The position numbers and the translations under genes were made by a program. Positions 54,637 through 64,000 of a DNA stretch of 64,000 bases are shown here, one piece after another. How positions within the stretch are numbered: the stretch's first letter is position 1; the number at the start of each line of letters is the position of its first letter. This stretch comes from Pseudomonas putida. GTDB lineage: Bacteria; Pseudomonadota; Gammaproteobacteria; Pseudomonadales; Pseudomonadaceae. Under the pieces are notes generated by a model. It searched no databases. It saw only the letters and a list, made by a program, of their open reading frames with translations, and was not told the DNA's origin. The stretch spans positions 5,194,001-5,258,000 of the forward strand of contig NZ_CP113097.1 of assembly GCF_026625125.1 (NCBI RefSeq), written 5' to 3'.

Positions 54637-55011
54637 CTACCTCCAGTACTCTATCCAAATAAAAAACAGAACAATCAGTGCAATCAGCAATATTTGCATA
54701 TTCCACAAGAGCACTAACAGCCTGTGCAAATCGATGGGAACCTTACTAACGTCATCGCTATCTAGTAAACTCTTTCGGACGCTAAAATATTTCATAGATA
54801 GCATTGCAGAAATCGAACCTAACCGCATGACTTTCCCGAGCAACCCAGCATGAGAATAAATTTCTCTATTCACAGCCACCATTCGACTATTTGATAAGAT
54901 TGATTCGATACGATCCAAATATCGATACACTAAAAAAACCCACACACCAAACATCAAAAATGGAGAAATAATCACAGCCACACCGAGCACCGCCAGGTGC
55001 AAGTTACTCAT
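54637..55011 (-). CDS. Small membrane protein B of a paralogous trio, probable immunity protein
   Basis: 124 residues. Helices at about 6-30 and 95-120. Core shared with the other two: YRYLDRIESILSNS, SHAGLLGKVMR and VSKVP. The ATG at 55011 overlaps the TGA of the preceding glycine-rich fragment (CGATGAG: stop TGA, start ATG), so it was made to be translated after the toxin. AT-rich like its paralogues and unlike flanking genes. The frame is intact while the fragment upstream is frameshifted. Confidence 0.72.
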   Translation of the reverse strand: MSNLHLAVLGVAVIISPFLMFGVWVFLVYRYLDRIESILSNSRMVAVNREIYSHAGLLGKVMRLGSISAMLSMKYFSVRKSLLDSDDVSKVPIDLHRLLVLLWNMQILLIALIVLFFIWIEYWR

Positions 55012-55193
55012 CGCACCGCCTCATACAAAACCTCCCCTCCTCTTCTCCAGCGACACTTGCAATATTACGCATGCGGAATTTGCCATTCCATCGGTGGGAA
55101 TACCTACAGCAACAAATGCTATTGCCTCCATACGCCCCGACATATCCACCAATCGCCCACTCCCAAGCCCGCAACTAGCGAACTCCTCTCGAC
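55010..55193 (-). pseudogene. Decayed toxin-like C-terminal fragment 2
   Basis: On the minus strand one frame gives VERSSLVAGLGVG, another IGGYVGAYGGNS and the next AFVAVGIPTDGMANSACVI; the final codons GEVLYEAVR and TGA are in yet another frame. Each piece matches fragment 3 in order (VETSDLVGRI, GGGIVGGALL, VAVGIPSAGFGGVTCVVI, GEVIYESVRE). So it is the same domain with several frameshifts and a shortened glycine-rich end. Its terminal TGA overlaps the start of protein B. Confidence 0.65.
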
Positions 55194-55258
55194 GCACTCA
55201 GCCTTTCTACCAAGCGATTTGGGAAAACAGCCTGAGCACTTGAGGCTACATCATTGGC

Positions 55259-55633
55259 TCACGTTAAAACCCTTATTATCCAATTGAAAGCAAAGAACAA
55301 GATCGTCGACAATACGAGCCCCAGCCACGATGGTAGTAGGATTTTTTTAATAGGCTTTGGGAAGCTCTCTACATCCGAAACGTCTGCCACACCTTTTCGA
55401 ATGAACAACCCCGGAATCATAAGCATGTTTGCCGCCAGGCAGGTCCGCATCACCTTCCCAACAAGTCCGGCCGATGAAAAATTATCCTTATTACTCTGAA
55501 TATAACTGCATTTAGACAGGGCCGCTTCAATATCCTTTACATAACGACAAGCCAAATAAACCATCATGCACACGCTGCCCCCCATACAAGCTATTAGGAT
55601 AGACGCGATTACTGTCATTGCTACGGAACTCAC
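55259..55633 (-). CDS. Small membrane protein C of a paralogous trio, probable immunity protein
   Basis: 124 residues from a GTG at 55633 that overlaps the toxin-like stop (GTGA); an internal ATG at 55618 is an alternative. Helices at about 6-28 and 100-120. Core: CRYVKDIEAALSKC, SSAGLVGKVMR and VESFP, the same pattern as A and B. It follows the best preserved toxin-like fragment. As with the paralogues, an immunity role is inferred. Confidence 0.72.
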   Translation of the reverse strand: MSSVAMTVIASILIACMGGSVCMMVYLACRYVKDIEAALSKCSYIQSNKDNFSSAGLVGKVMRTCLAANMLMIPGLFIRKGVADVSDVESFPKPIKKILLPSWLGLVLSTILFFAFNWIIRVLT

Positions 55634-55935
55634 TCTCGTACACTCTCATAAATCACCTCCCCCAGACCGCCCATCCACTCACCACCGTAATCCCCTCCAT
55701 ACTTCCCACCCACGGCCGCGCCAATTACGACGCATGTTACCCCTCCAAATCCGGCTGAGGGAATTCCAACCGCCACACACACAGAGCTTAGCAACGCGCC
55801 TCCCACGATCCCTCCACCGGCAGTACCAGAAATCCTACCGACCAGGTCGCTGGTCTCGACAGATCTAGCTTAACGAGCCACCACCCAAGTGGGACTTCAT
55901 GCAGTTCATCAACCTCCCCTAGCGTCTTTTTGACG
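55630..55935 (-). pseudogene. Toxin-like glycine-rich C-terminal fragment 3 (best preserved)
   Basis: On the minus strand a ~75-residue open stretch (about 55860-55633) reads VETSDLVGRISGTAGGGIVG, then GALLSSVCVAVGIPSAGFGG, VTCVVIGAAVGGKYGGDYGG and EWMGGLGEVIYESVRE, stop. It is glycine-zipper-like and hydrophobic, as seen in membrane-inserting toxin tips. Upstream, a different frame gives LGEVDELHEVPLGWWLVKLD, apparently the preceding part before a frameshift. No N-terminal delivery domain is found. The stop overlaps the start of protein C. Confidence 0.65.
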
Positions 55936-55981
55936 GGCTCCAGATGTTTGCTCCGCAGGCTTGGGGAACTGCGCGGTCGCG

Positions 55982-56116
55982 GTGGGAGCCGGCTTGCCGG
56001 CGATGGGCTGCGCAGCAGCCCCCATAGCGGAGCTGTGATAGCCCGAGCGCGCTCGACGGAGCCAGCGAGCATCTGGGGGCCGCTTTGCGGCCCATCGCCG
56101 GCAAGCCGGCTCCCAC
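55982..56116. repeat. Inverted REP pair between the cassette array and the chemoreceptor
   Basis: GTGGGAGCCGGCTTGCCGGC (continuing to GATGGGC, 55982-56008) and its reverse complement (56090-56116) face each other, with GGGCTGCGCAGCAGCCC and GGGGGCCGCTTTGCGGCCC hairpins inside. It closes the chemoreceptor gene side of the island. Confidence 0.92.
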
Positions 56117-56225
56117 TTGGATTACGGCAACTTTTAGAAGTTGAGCCAGACAGTTGCTCCCAGGGGGCGCACAGCCTTTCGAATTTTGAGCAAGACAGCT
56201 TCTCCTCAAGCCTTGATTCGCATGA

Positions 56226-58160
56226 TCAGGCGCGGAATTGTCCCAGGCTCGCCCGTAGCTGCGCCGCCAAGTCATCCAGCACCTTGCTGCTCGCTGTGGT
56301 TTGCATCACCACTTCTGCCGAACGCTCTGCCTGAGCATGGATATTCTCAACTCGCCCACGCACCGCCTGCGCCCCATGCGCTTGCTGCTCAGCGGCCCGC
56401 GTGGCCAGCCCGATTGCGGCATGCACCTGCTCCACTGCCGCCTGCACCGACTGCTGCCGGCGCTCGTTCTCGCGTAGCACCGACAGGCCTTCACTGGCCT
56501 TCAGACCCGCCTGGCCGATGGTTGCCACCGCCTCCTTGGCGCCCTTCTGCAGCGCTGCGATATGGGCCTGAATATCACCGGTCGAGCTTTGCGTCTTGCT
56601 CGCCAGTGCCCGCACCTCGTCGGCCACCACGGCGAAGCCGCGCCCGGTTTCGCCGGCACGCGCGGCCTCGATGGCGGCGTTGAGCGCCAAAAGGTTGGTT
56701 TGCTCGGCGATGCCGTGAATCACGGTCAGCACCACCTCGATTTGCTCGCTCTGCCTGGCCAGCCGTTCGATCACCTGCGAGCCGGTTTCGACTTGGCCTG
56801 CCAGGTTCTCGATCATGCCGGCCAATTGGGTTGACGCGCGGCTGTTCTCATCGGTCGCTTGCCGGATGTCGACCACCTGCTGCAGCGCCGCCTGCATGGC
56901 GTGGCTTTCAGCCTGGGCCTCATCGGCCATGCTCGACAGGTCGCGCAGGCTGGCGGCCACTTCGTCGCGTTGCAGTGCTGCGGCAGCATCGGCGCCAGCA
57001 TTGCGCTGGGTCATGCTGCCGATCTCGACCCCCGTACGCTGTGCCACCTCGCCGGCCTCGCGGACAATCGGCTGCAACTTGTCGACGAAGCGGTTGACCG
57101 CTGAGGCCATGTCACCAATCTCGTCGCGACTGTCGAGGTTGACGCGCTTGGTCAGGTCACCTTCACCTGCAGCCAAATCGTTGAGTGCGGTGATCAGCAG
57201 GCGCAGCTTGCTGAGCACTCGCCGGCCTAGCACCAGGGCCACTACCAGCAAAACACCCACCCCTACCACCACAAGACCCAGCCCGATGCGCCAACGCAGC
57301 TCTGCGGCAGCGTGGCGCACGGTTTGTGCGGTATTGGCCTGCATCGCCGTAGCACTGCCCTGTGCGGTTTCCAGGCGCTCGCGCAGGGCCTTGCCGCTGT
57401 CCGCTGCGGCGGCACCAAGGCTGTCGCCCACCAACTGCTCTGCACTGGTGATCAAGGCAGCGAAGCGCTGGTCCAGGGCTTTGAGCTCCTGATCGACACC
57501 GGCAGTGGATACCCCCATCAGCACCTTGCCGATTTCCGCGCCGTTGGGGCTGATCGAGGCTTCGACGAAGTACACCGAAGGGTCGCGGCGAGCGGCATCC
57601 AGTACCTTGTCCAAGGCCCGCTCACCCTGGCCCTTTTCCATCAAGGCCTGGTTGATCGGGTTCTGTCGATTCAGGTAGCGGGTCAGGTGCTGACCCTGGG
57701 CGTCGTCATAAATCACGAACAGGACGTTGGGGTTGCGCTGGGCCCGGCGTGCGAAGTCTGAAAGCACCGGCACATCGTTGTCCCAGATAGCCCGCGGGGC
57801 GACCGATGCCAGCAGTTGGGCCATGTCGTTGGCCGAGTCCTTAAGGTTTTTTTCCAGTGTTGCGCGCAGTTGCTGCTGCTCAGTTTGCAGCCGCTCGGAC
57901 AGCCCGGCACTCAGGCGCTGTCGCGTACTGCTGGAAAGGCTGTCGAGGCCGGCGCGTACGTCCTGCCCAGCTTGCTCAAGCTCGCTGGCAAGCTTACGGC
58001 TATCGCTGCCCAGGCGCTCGCCCAAGTCGGCCTCAAGGGCAGTGACAGTGCTTCGGGTCAGCGCAACGGCGACCAGCACCTGCACCAAAAGGGCGATACC
58101 AAGGGCAACAAACACAGGCCGCAAGAGGCGGCTTCGTAACAGTGAGAGGATGGCAGACAC
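56226..58160 (-). CDS. Methyl-accepting chemotaxis protein
   Basis: 644 residues from a GTG at 58160 (GAGG eight bases upstream). Membrane helix about 14-36, periplasmic sensor about 37-285 without a recognisable ligand motif, second helix about 287-310, HAMP domain about 312-365, and a cytoplasmic signalling domain. The hairpin tip is intact ([20 protein letters not shown], then [20 protein letters not shown]). Part of its gene (56926-57066) is duplicated in decayed form at 54011-54158. Ligand unknown. Confidence 0.93.
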   Translation of the reverse strand: MSAILSLLRSRLLRPVFVALGIALLVQVLVAVALTRSTVTALEADLGERLGSDSRKLASELEQAGQDVRAGLDSLSSSTRQRLSAGLSERLQTEQQQLRATLEKNLKDSANDMAQLLASVAPRAIWDNDVPVLSDFARRAQRNPNVLFVIYDDAQGQHLTRYLNRQNPINQALMEKGQGERALDKVLDAARRDPSVYFVEASISPNGAEIGKVLMGVSTAGVDQELKALDQRFAALITSAEQLVGDSLGAAAADSGKALRERLETAQGSATAMQANTAQTVRHAAAELRWRIGLGLVVVGVGVLLVVALVLGRRVLSKLRLLITALNDLAAGEGDLTKRVNLDSRDEIGDMASAVNRFVDKLQPIVREAGEVAQRTGVEIGSMTQRNAGADAAAALQRDEVAASLRDLSSMADEAQAESHAMQAALQQVVDIRQATDENSRASTQLAGMIENLAGQVETGSQVIERLARQSEQIEVVLTVIHGIAEQTNLLALNAAIEAARAGETGRGFAVVADEVRALASKTQSSTGDIQAHIAALQKGAKEAVATIGQAGLKASEGLSVLRENERRQQSVQAAVEQVHAAIGLATRAAEQQAHGAQAVRGRVENIHAQAERSAEVVMQTTASSKVLDDLAAQLRASLGQFRA

Positions 58161-58294
58161 GGTAAAACCCTCGTGCTTTCTGGCGCCACTATTTTGATGG
58201 CATCTACAGCAACTTCTTACAGCAAGGGTTGTGCCGGGCAGAGCAGGGAGAAACGCCAAGGTTGAGCAGCGGTGCTATTAGCGCCAAGCCGATG

Positions 58295-58328
58295 CAAAAA
58301 CGCCGCGCTCCCTTTCAGGAGCGCGGCG
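58295..58328 (-). terminator. Terminator of purA
   Basis: CGCCGCGCTCC and GGAGCGCGGCG (58301-58311 and 58318-58328) form an 11-bp perfect stem with a 6-base loop; on the minus strand TTTTTGC follows. It lies 20 bases after the purA stop and separates it from the chemoreceptor gene. Confidence 0.88.
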
Positions 58329-58348
58329 TCAGATCAGCCTGTGGCAGA

Positions 58349-59656
<1,308 letters not shown>

Positions 59657-59697
59657 TCACGCAAACTTGGTTGCCGGCCTACTGCCGACGCAGAAAC

Positions 59698-60885
59698 TCA
59701 ATGGGTCAGCGGCAGAACCTGCCAGCGCCCGTCTTGCTGAATCAATTGCCGATCACAATCCGCCTCGAGAGCAGCACTCAACGGCTGGCCAGGCAGAGCC
59801 TGAACCACACGCTGGCCCTCGTTGCGCAACTGGCAGACCTGCTGCCAGAGGGCCGCGTCACCACTGTCGGGCATCCAGATGCCGCCAGTTGGCAATACGA
59901 CCTCCGCTCGCCCCAGTGTGACCAGGGTCTTCAAATCCGTGGAGAAACCAGTGGCCGGGCGGGCCCGGCCGAAATCTGCGCCGATGTCGTCGTAGCGCCC
60001 GCCCTGGGCGATCGATTGACCTTCGCCAGGCACGAACACGGCGAACACCACACCGGTGTGGTAGTTGTAGCCACGCAGCTCGCCAAGATCGAAATACAGC
60101 GGCAGGTCCGGGTAGCGCGCGGCCAGGCGATCAGCTATCGCCAGCAGGTCATCCAGCGCCGCCAGCACGCTGGCTGGGGCGCGGCCCAGGCGCACACGGG
60201 CTTCGGCCAGCACTTCGCGGCCACCGCACAGCTCGACCAGCGCGCGCAGCATGTTGCTCAGGTCTTTCGGCAAGTCGGCAGTCAGTGCCTGCACTTCATC
60301 GACCGACTTGCGCTGCAGGGCATCGAACAGCTGCTGTTCGACTGCGCCGGACAACCCGGCGGCGCGCGCCAGGCCACGGTAGATGCCGACATGGCCGAGG
60401 TCCATGTGCACATCCGCGACGTCGGTCAGTTGCAGCGTGGCGAGCATCAGGCTGATGACTTCGACATCACTGGTAGGGCTGGCGTCGCCGTACAGCTCGG
60501 CACCCAGCTGAATCGGGCTGCGCGAGGTGGACAGGGCACGCGGCTGGGCGTGCAGCACACTGCCGGCATAGCACAGGCGGCTCGGGCCTTCGCGGCGCAG
60601 GGTGTGGGCGTCGATGCGCGCCACCTGCGGGGTAAAGTCGGCACGGAAGCCCATCAGGCGACCGGACTGCGGGTCGACCACCTTGAAGGTGCGCTGATCC
60701 AGGTCCTGGCCGGCGCCGGTAAGCAGCGACTCCAGGTACTCGATATGCGGGGTGACGACCAGTTCGTAGCCCCAACTCTGGAACAGGTCCAACACCTGAC
60801 GACGCGCGATCTCGATACGCGCAGCCTCAGGTGGCAGTACTTCCTCGATGCCATCTGGCAGTAGCCAGCGGTCTACCGTTGCCAT
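59698..60885 (-). CDS. hisZ: ATP phosphoribosyltransferase regulatory subunit
   Basis: 395 residues from the ATG at 60885. A histidyl-tRNA-synthetase-like protein that partners short HisG in the first step of histidine synthesis. It has the HisRS fold ([40 protein letters not shown]) but not a full anticodon-binding domain or all synthetase motifs, which marks HisZ. Its position before purA is usual in pseudomonads. Confidence 0.95.
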   Translation of the reverse strand: MATVDRWLLPDGIEEVLPPEAARIEIARRQVLDLFQSWGYELVVTPHIEYLESLLTGAGQDLDQRTFKVVDPQSGRLMGFRADFTPQVARIDAHTLRREGPSRLCYAGSVLHAQPRALSTSRSPIQLGAELYGDASPTSDVEVISLMLATLQLTDVADVHMDLGHVGIYRGLARAAGLSGAVEQQLFDALQRKSVDEVQALTADLPKDLSNMLRALVELCGGREVLAEARVRLGRAPASVLAALDDLLAIADRLAARYPDLPLYFDLGELRGYNYHTGVVFAVFVPGEGQSIAQGGRYDDIGADFGRARPATGFSTDLKTLVTLGRAEVVLPTGGIWMPDSGDAALWQQVCQLRNEGQRVVQALPGQPLSAALEADCDRQLIQQDGRWQVLPLTH

Positions 60886-61066
60886 TACGCCATTTCCCCT
60901 CTGGTCCGGGCGGCTTGCCTGCAGGCGAGCCGTCAGTAAAGCAGGCATTGGCGCACAGCAGCAGGCAGCACTGATCCCAGCGCCGCCACCGTACCCAATA
61001 CCCTCGAATTGCCTTGCGAACTGACCAAACCGTCAACTGGCGCTTTGCCAATCAACCTTGCAGACG

Positions 61067-61092
61067 CAAAAAAGCCGGGAAATTTCCCGGCT
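61067..61092 (-). terminator. Strong terminator downstream of hflC
   Basis: AGCCGGGAAATTTCCCGGCT is a perfect 20-base palindrome (61073-61092), followed on the minus strand by TTTTTTGC. It ends the hfl operon about 85 bases after hflC and isolates hisZ. Confidence 0.92.
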
Positions 61093-61126
61093 GCCTCATC
61101 ATACACCCCTTTTTAATCAGGATGCA

Positions 61127-61157
61127 CCCCGCCTGGTATTTTAGCTGCCAGGCGGGG
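61127..61157 (-). terminator. Second hairpin downstream of hflC
   Basis: CCCCGCCTGG and CCAGGCGGGG form a 10-bp perfect stem around an 11-base loop, 19 bases after the hflC stop; no T run. It may protect the message end or assist the stronger terminator at 61067-61092. Confidence 0.7.
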
Positions 61158-61175
61158 CACTTCCCGATCAGAGCA

Positions 61176-62045
61176 TCAGGGCTTGCTCTTGTCCAGGAAG
61201 CGGAAGAACTCGTTCTTCGGATCCAGGACCAGCACATCGCTCTTGCTGGTGAAGCTGTCGCGGTATGCCTGAAGGCTACGGTAGAACGCATAGAAATCGG
61301 CGTCCTGGGTGTAGGCCTTGGCATAGATGGCGGCCGACTGAGCATCACCATCACCACGGGTTTCTTCCGCTTCACGATAGGCTTCGGCCAGCAGCACGCG
61401 GCGCTGACGGTCGGCATCGGCACGGATACCCTCTGCCAGCTCGTTACCCTTGGCACGATGCTCGCGGGCTTCCCGCTCACGCTCGGTGCTCATACGGTCG
61501 AACACGCTGCGGTTGACTTCCTTCGGCAGGTCGATGGCCTTGACGCGCACATCGACCACCTCGATACCCAGTTCCTTGTTGGCCATGCGGTTCAGCGATG
61601 CGGTGATATCAGCCATCAGCGCATCGCGCTCACCGGACACCACTTCGTGCAGGGTGCGTTTACCGAACTGGTCACGCAGGCCGCTTTCCAGACGACGCGA
61701 CAGACGTTCATCGGCGATCTGCTTGAGACCGGAAGTCGCGGTATAGAAACGCTCGGCATCCTGAACACGCCACTTGGCGTAGGCGTCGACCATCACCGCT
61801 TTCTTCTCCAGGGTCAGGAACCGCTGGGTCGGGGCGTCGAGGGTCATCAGGCGGGCGTCGAACCTGCGCACCTGGTTCACATAAGGAATCTTCACATGCA
61901 GGCCAGGCTGGACATCCGCCTGGACCACACGGCCGAATTGCAGCAGTACCGCACGTTCGGTCTGGGCCACGATGTAGAAGCTGTTCCAGGCCACGACGGC
62001 CAGCACCACAGCTGCGATCAGGGCGATCAGCGATTTATTGCTCAT
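61176..62045 (-). CDS. hflC: FtsH protease modulator HflC
   Basis: 289 residues. SPFH protein with one N-terminal membrane helix (SLIALIAAVVLAVVAWNSFY) and a periplasmic domain (VLLQFGRVVQADVQPGLHVK). Forms a large cage with HflK around FtsH and limits its access to membrane substrates. The start shares one base with the hflK stop (TGATG). Last gene of the hfl group. Confidence 0.96.
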   Translation of the reverse strand: MSNKSLIALIAAVVLAVVAWNSFYIVAQTERAVLLQFGRVVQADVQPGLHVKIPYVNQVRRFDARLMTLDAPTQRFLTLEKKAVMVDAYAKWRVQDAERFYTATSGLKQIADERLSRRLESGLRDQFGKRTLHEVVSGERDALMADITASLNRMANKELGIEVVDVRVKAIDLPKEVNRSVFDRMSTEREREAREHRAKGNELAEGIRADADRQRRVLLAEAYREAEETRGDGDAQSAAIYAKAYTQDADFYAFYRSLQAYRDSFTSKSDVLVLDPKNEFFRFLDKSKP

Positions 62046-63226
62046 CAGCGGCTCTCCCTAGTGCGCATCTGCTGCTGTTGCTGTTGCAGGTCCTGCGCCG
62101 CACGTGCGGCCGCATCATTGGCCGATGGCGACACACTGGTAGCCGGCGCGGACTTGTTGCGACCGCTTTCGACCATCTTGTCCAGCGGCAGGTAGAGCAG
62201 GTTGTTCTGCCCGTCCTTGGTTGCCACCATGACTTTGCTCGTGTTGCTGTAGACCTCTTGCATGGTCTCCAGATACAGACGCTGACGGGTTACGTCAGGT
62301 GCCTTGCGGTACTCGGCGAGCAGCTTGGTAAAGCGGTCAGCCTCACCCTTGGCACGGGCGATGACTTCGTCGCGGTAACCGTTGGCGTCCTCGATGATGC
62401 GTTGCGCCTGACCACGGGCTTCCGGCACCACGCCATTGGCGTAGGACTCGGCCTGGTTACGGGCACGCTGTTCGTCTTCACGGGCACGGATCACGTCGTC
62501 GAAGGCTTCCTGCACTTCACGCGGGGCTGCCGCGCTCTGGACGTTGACCTGGGTGACGGTGATACCGGTACGGTAGTTGTCGAGGAAGCGCTGCAGGCGT
62601 TCGCGGATATCCACGGCCATCTGCTCACGACCCTCGGTCAACACCTGGTCCATCGAGGTGGAACCCACCACGTGGCGCAGGGCGCTTTCGGTGGCATGCT
62701 GCAGGCTCACCTCGGGCTGGTCGACGTTGAGCACGAAGTCCTGCAGGTTGGTGATCTTGTACTGGACGGTCAGTGGCACCTCGACGATGTTCTCGTCTTC
62801 GGTGAGCATCTGGCCCTGCTTGGTGTAGGCACGCTCACGCGTGACGTTTTCCATGTACTTGCGATCGATCGGCGGGAAGTAGATGTTCAGGCCGGGACCG
62901 ACCGTTTCATAGTACTTGCCGAAGCGCAGCACGACGGCCTGCTCCTGCTCGTCGACCACGTACACGGCGCTGTACAGCCAGATGGCAGCCAGCACCGCCA
63001 GGCCGATGCCCAGCAGGCCGTAGCCGCCACCCTTGCCGACATTGCGGTCACCGCCGCCACGTTTCTTGCCGCTGCCGAACATGCCGTTAAGGCTGTCCTG
63101 CAGTTTGCGGAAGGCCTCGTCCAGATCCGGCGGGCCTTTTTTATCGCCACCGCCGCCACCACCACCGCGGCGACCGCCCCAGGGATCCTGATTGTTCGAG
63201 TTGCCACCCGGCTCGTTCCAAGCCAT
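62045..63226 (-). CDS. hflK: FtsH protease modulator HflK
   Basis: 393 residues from the ATG at 63226. Cytoplasmic Gly-rich N-terminus (GGRRGGGGGGGDKKGPPDLD), a membrane helix (about 73-95), an SPFH domain, and a Gln-rich C-terminus (QQQQQQ). Partner of HflC. The Gly-rich region is typical. Coupled to hflC by a one-base overlap. Confidence 0.96.
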   Translation of the reverse strand: MAWNEPGGNSNNQDPWGGRRGGGGGGGDKKGPPDLDEAFRKLQDSLNGMFGSGKKRGGGDRNVGKGGGYGLLGIGLAVLAAIWLYSAVYVVDEQEQAVVLRFGKYYETVGPGLNIYFPPIDRKYMENVTRERAYTKQGQMLTEDENIVEVPLTVQYKITNLQDFVLNVDQPEVSLQHATESALRHVVGSTSMDQVLTEGREQMAVDIRERLQRFLDNYRTGITVTQVNVQSAAAPREVQEAFDDVIRAREDEQRARNQAESYANGVVPEARGQAQRIIEDANGYRDEVIARAKGEADRFTKLLAEYRKAPDVTRQRLYLETMQEVYSNTSKVMVATKDGQNNLLYLPLDKMVESGRNKSAPATSVSPSANDAAARAAQDLQQQQQQMRTRESR

Positions 63227-63322
63227 AGCGCTCTCCATCTGATAAAGCAAAGACGCGCCCACGGCGCGCCGTCCAATGCTACAGAATGCCTGCCACTGCT
63301 GCCCGACGACCTCGGCGGGCAT

Positions 63323-64000
63323 TTATTGCAAAGTGTGTTGCTCGACAAACACTTGCGGCTCCATGCCTTCGCGGCTGACCAGGCGATTCAACTCGACCCT
63401 GGGCAATCGCACACTCAGCAGGCTGCGCCCTTCTTCGTCATGCTCTTCACTCTGCACCGCACCCAAGGCAAAGAATTGCGCGCGCAAGCGGGCAAAACGC
63501 TGCTCCAGGCACAGGGTACCGACAAAAAGATCATCCCCCAGCAATTCGGCAATGGCCTGACCTACAAGGTCCAGGCCACGACCATCTCGCGCCGATACCC
63601 AGACCCGCTCCGGCTTGCCATCGGCATTGCGCTGGATCTGCGGCTCGACATCTTCAAGCAGGTCGAGTTTGTTATAGACCTCGAGTATCGGCAAGCCTTC
63701 GGCACCGATCTCGCCCAATACTGCCAGCACCTGCTCGATCTGCTCCATGCGCTCTGGCTCATGGGCATCGATCACATGCAGCAGCAGGTCGGAGTTGCTC
63801 GACTCTTCGAGCGTAGCCCGAAATGCCTCGACCAGCTTGTGCGGAAGGTGACGAATGAAGCCTACGGTGTCAGCCAGCACGATTGGCCCAAGGTCGTCGA
63901 GCTGGAGCCGGCGCAGGGTCGGGTCGAGGGTGGCGAACAATTGGTCGGCAGCGTACACATCGGATTCGGTCAGGGCGTTGAACAGCGTGGACTTGCCAGC
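63323..64000 (-). CDS. hflX: GTPase HflX, C-terminal part, cut by window edge
   Basis: The frame is open to the right edge; 225 codons are seen. P-loop end AGKSTLFNALTESD (63959-64000), G2/G3 ADTVGFIRHLP, and G4 NKLD are recognisable. HflX rescues or splits ribosomes under stress. It belongs to the hfq-hflX-hflK-hflC operon, the usual pseudomonad order, with the 5' part and hfq presumably to the right. Confidence 0.95.
   Translation of the reverse strand, partial: AGKSTLFNALTESDVYAADQLFATLDPTLRRLQLDDLGPIVLADTVGFIRHLPHKLVEAFRATLEESSNSDLLLHVIDAHEPERMEQIEQVLAVLGEIGAEGLPILEVYNKLDLLEDVEPQIQRNADGKPERVWVSARDGRGLDLVGQAIAELLGDDLFVGTLCLEQRFARLRAQFFALGAVQSEEHDEEGRSLLSVRLPRVELNRLVSREGMEPQVFVEQHTLQ

Overview
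The window comes from the chromosome of a fluorescent Pseudomonas, most likely the P. putida group. Coding sequence is GC-rich. The gene order (copper island, urtABCDE, cbpAM, livKHMGF, pncB-nadE-azurin, dnaB, rpsF-rpsR-rplI, rlmB-rnr, purA-hisZ-hflCK-hflX) is the one I recall for that group. The spacers carry the P. putida type of REP element built on GCCGGCAAGCCGGCTCCCAC. Species assignment is from recollection of gene order and repeat type, not from a search.

Layout. 1-1.8 kb: end of cobK (cobalamin pathway) and an NfeD/SPFH membrane pair. 1.9-6.9 kb: copper-handling cluster (two DUF2946 proteins, a PCu(A)C copper chaperone, an OprC-type TonB receptor, a PepSY membrane protein). 7-14.2 kb: CycA-type amino-acid permease, then the urea ABC importer urtABCDE behind a sigma-54 promoter with NtrC-like sites. 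14.2-25 kb: GNAT acetyltransferase, a chaperone group (CbpM, CbpA, a short Hsp70), AI-2E-type exporter, PsiF-like protein, AraC regulator with divergent EamA exporter, a lipase-like hydrolase, OsmE, a ferritin-like protein and an AsmA protein. 25.3-30.5 kb: exported protein of 15-residue repeats, an acyl-CoA-oxidase-like protein, a FabR/DesT-like TetR regulator, an AGE-family isomerase and an SDR. 30.5-36.2 kb: a spacer rich in DnaA-box-like sites and the branched-chain amino-acid importer livKHMGF. 36.7-40.2 kb: NAD salvage genes pncB-nadE, azurin, a LOG-family hydrolase. 40.3-50 kb: YgiQ, DnaB, ribosomal proteins L9/S18/S6, RlmB and RNase R. 50.2-53.3 kb: two tRNA-Leu(CAG) genes and an iron(III) ABC importer lacking its ATPase. 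58.3-64 kb: purA, hisZ, hflC, hflK and the end of hflX.

The unusual part is 53.3-56.2 kb, between the iron permease and a chemoreceptor. It is visibly AT-rich in its coding parts. It holds three intact paralogous small membrane proteins, each directly preceded on the minus strand by a decayed glycine-rich C-terminal fragment whose stop codon overlaps, or nearly overlaps, the start of the small protein. This is the layout of toxin-tip/immunity cassettes in which immunity genes survive and toxins have decayed. In the middle lies a recombination scar: a chemoreceptor fragment joined to a degenerate copy of the 3' end of the iron permease, as expected at the junction of a tandem duplication spanning the locus.
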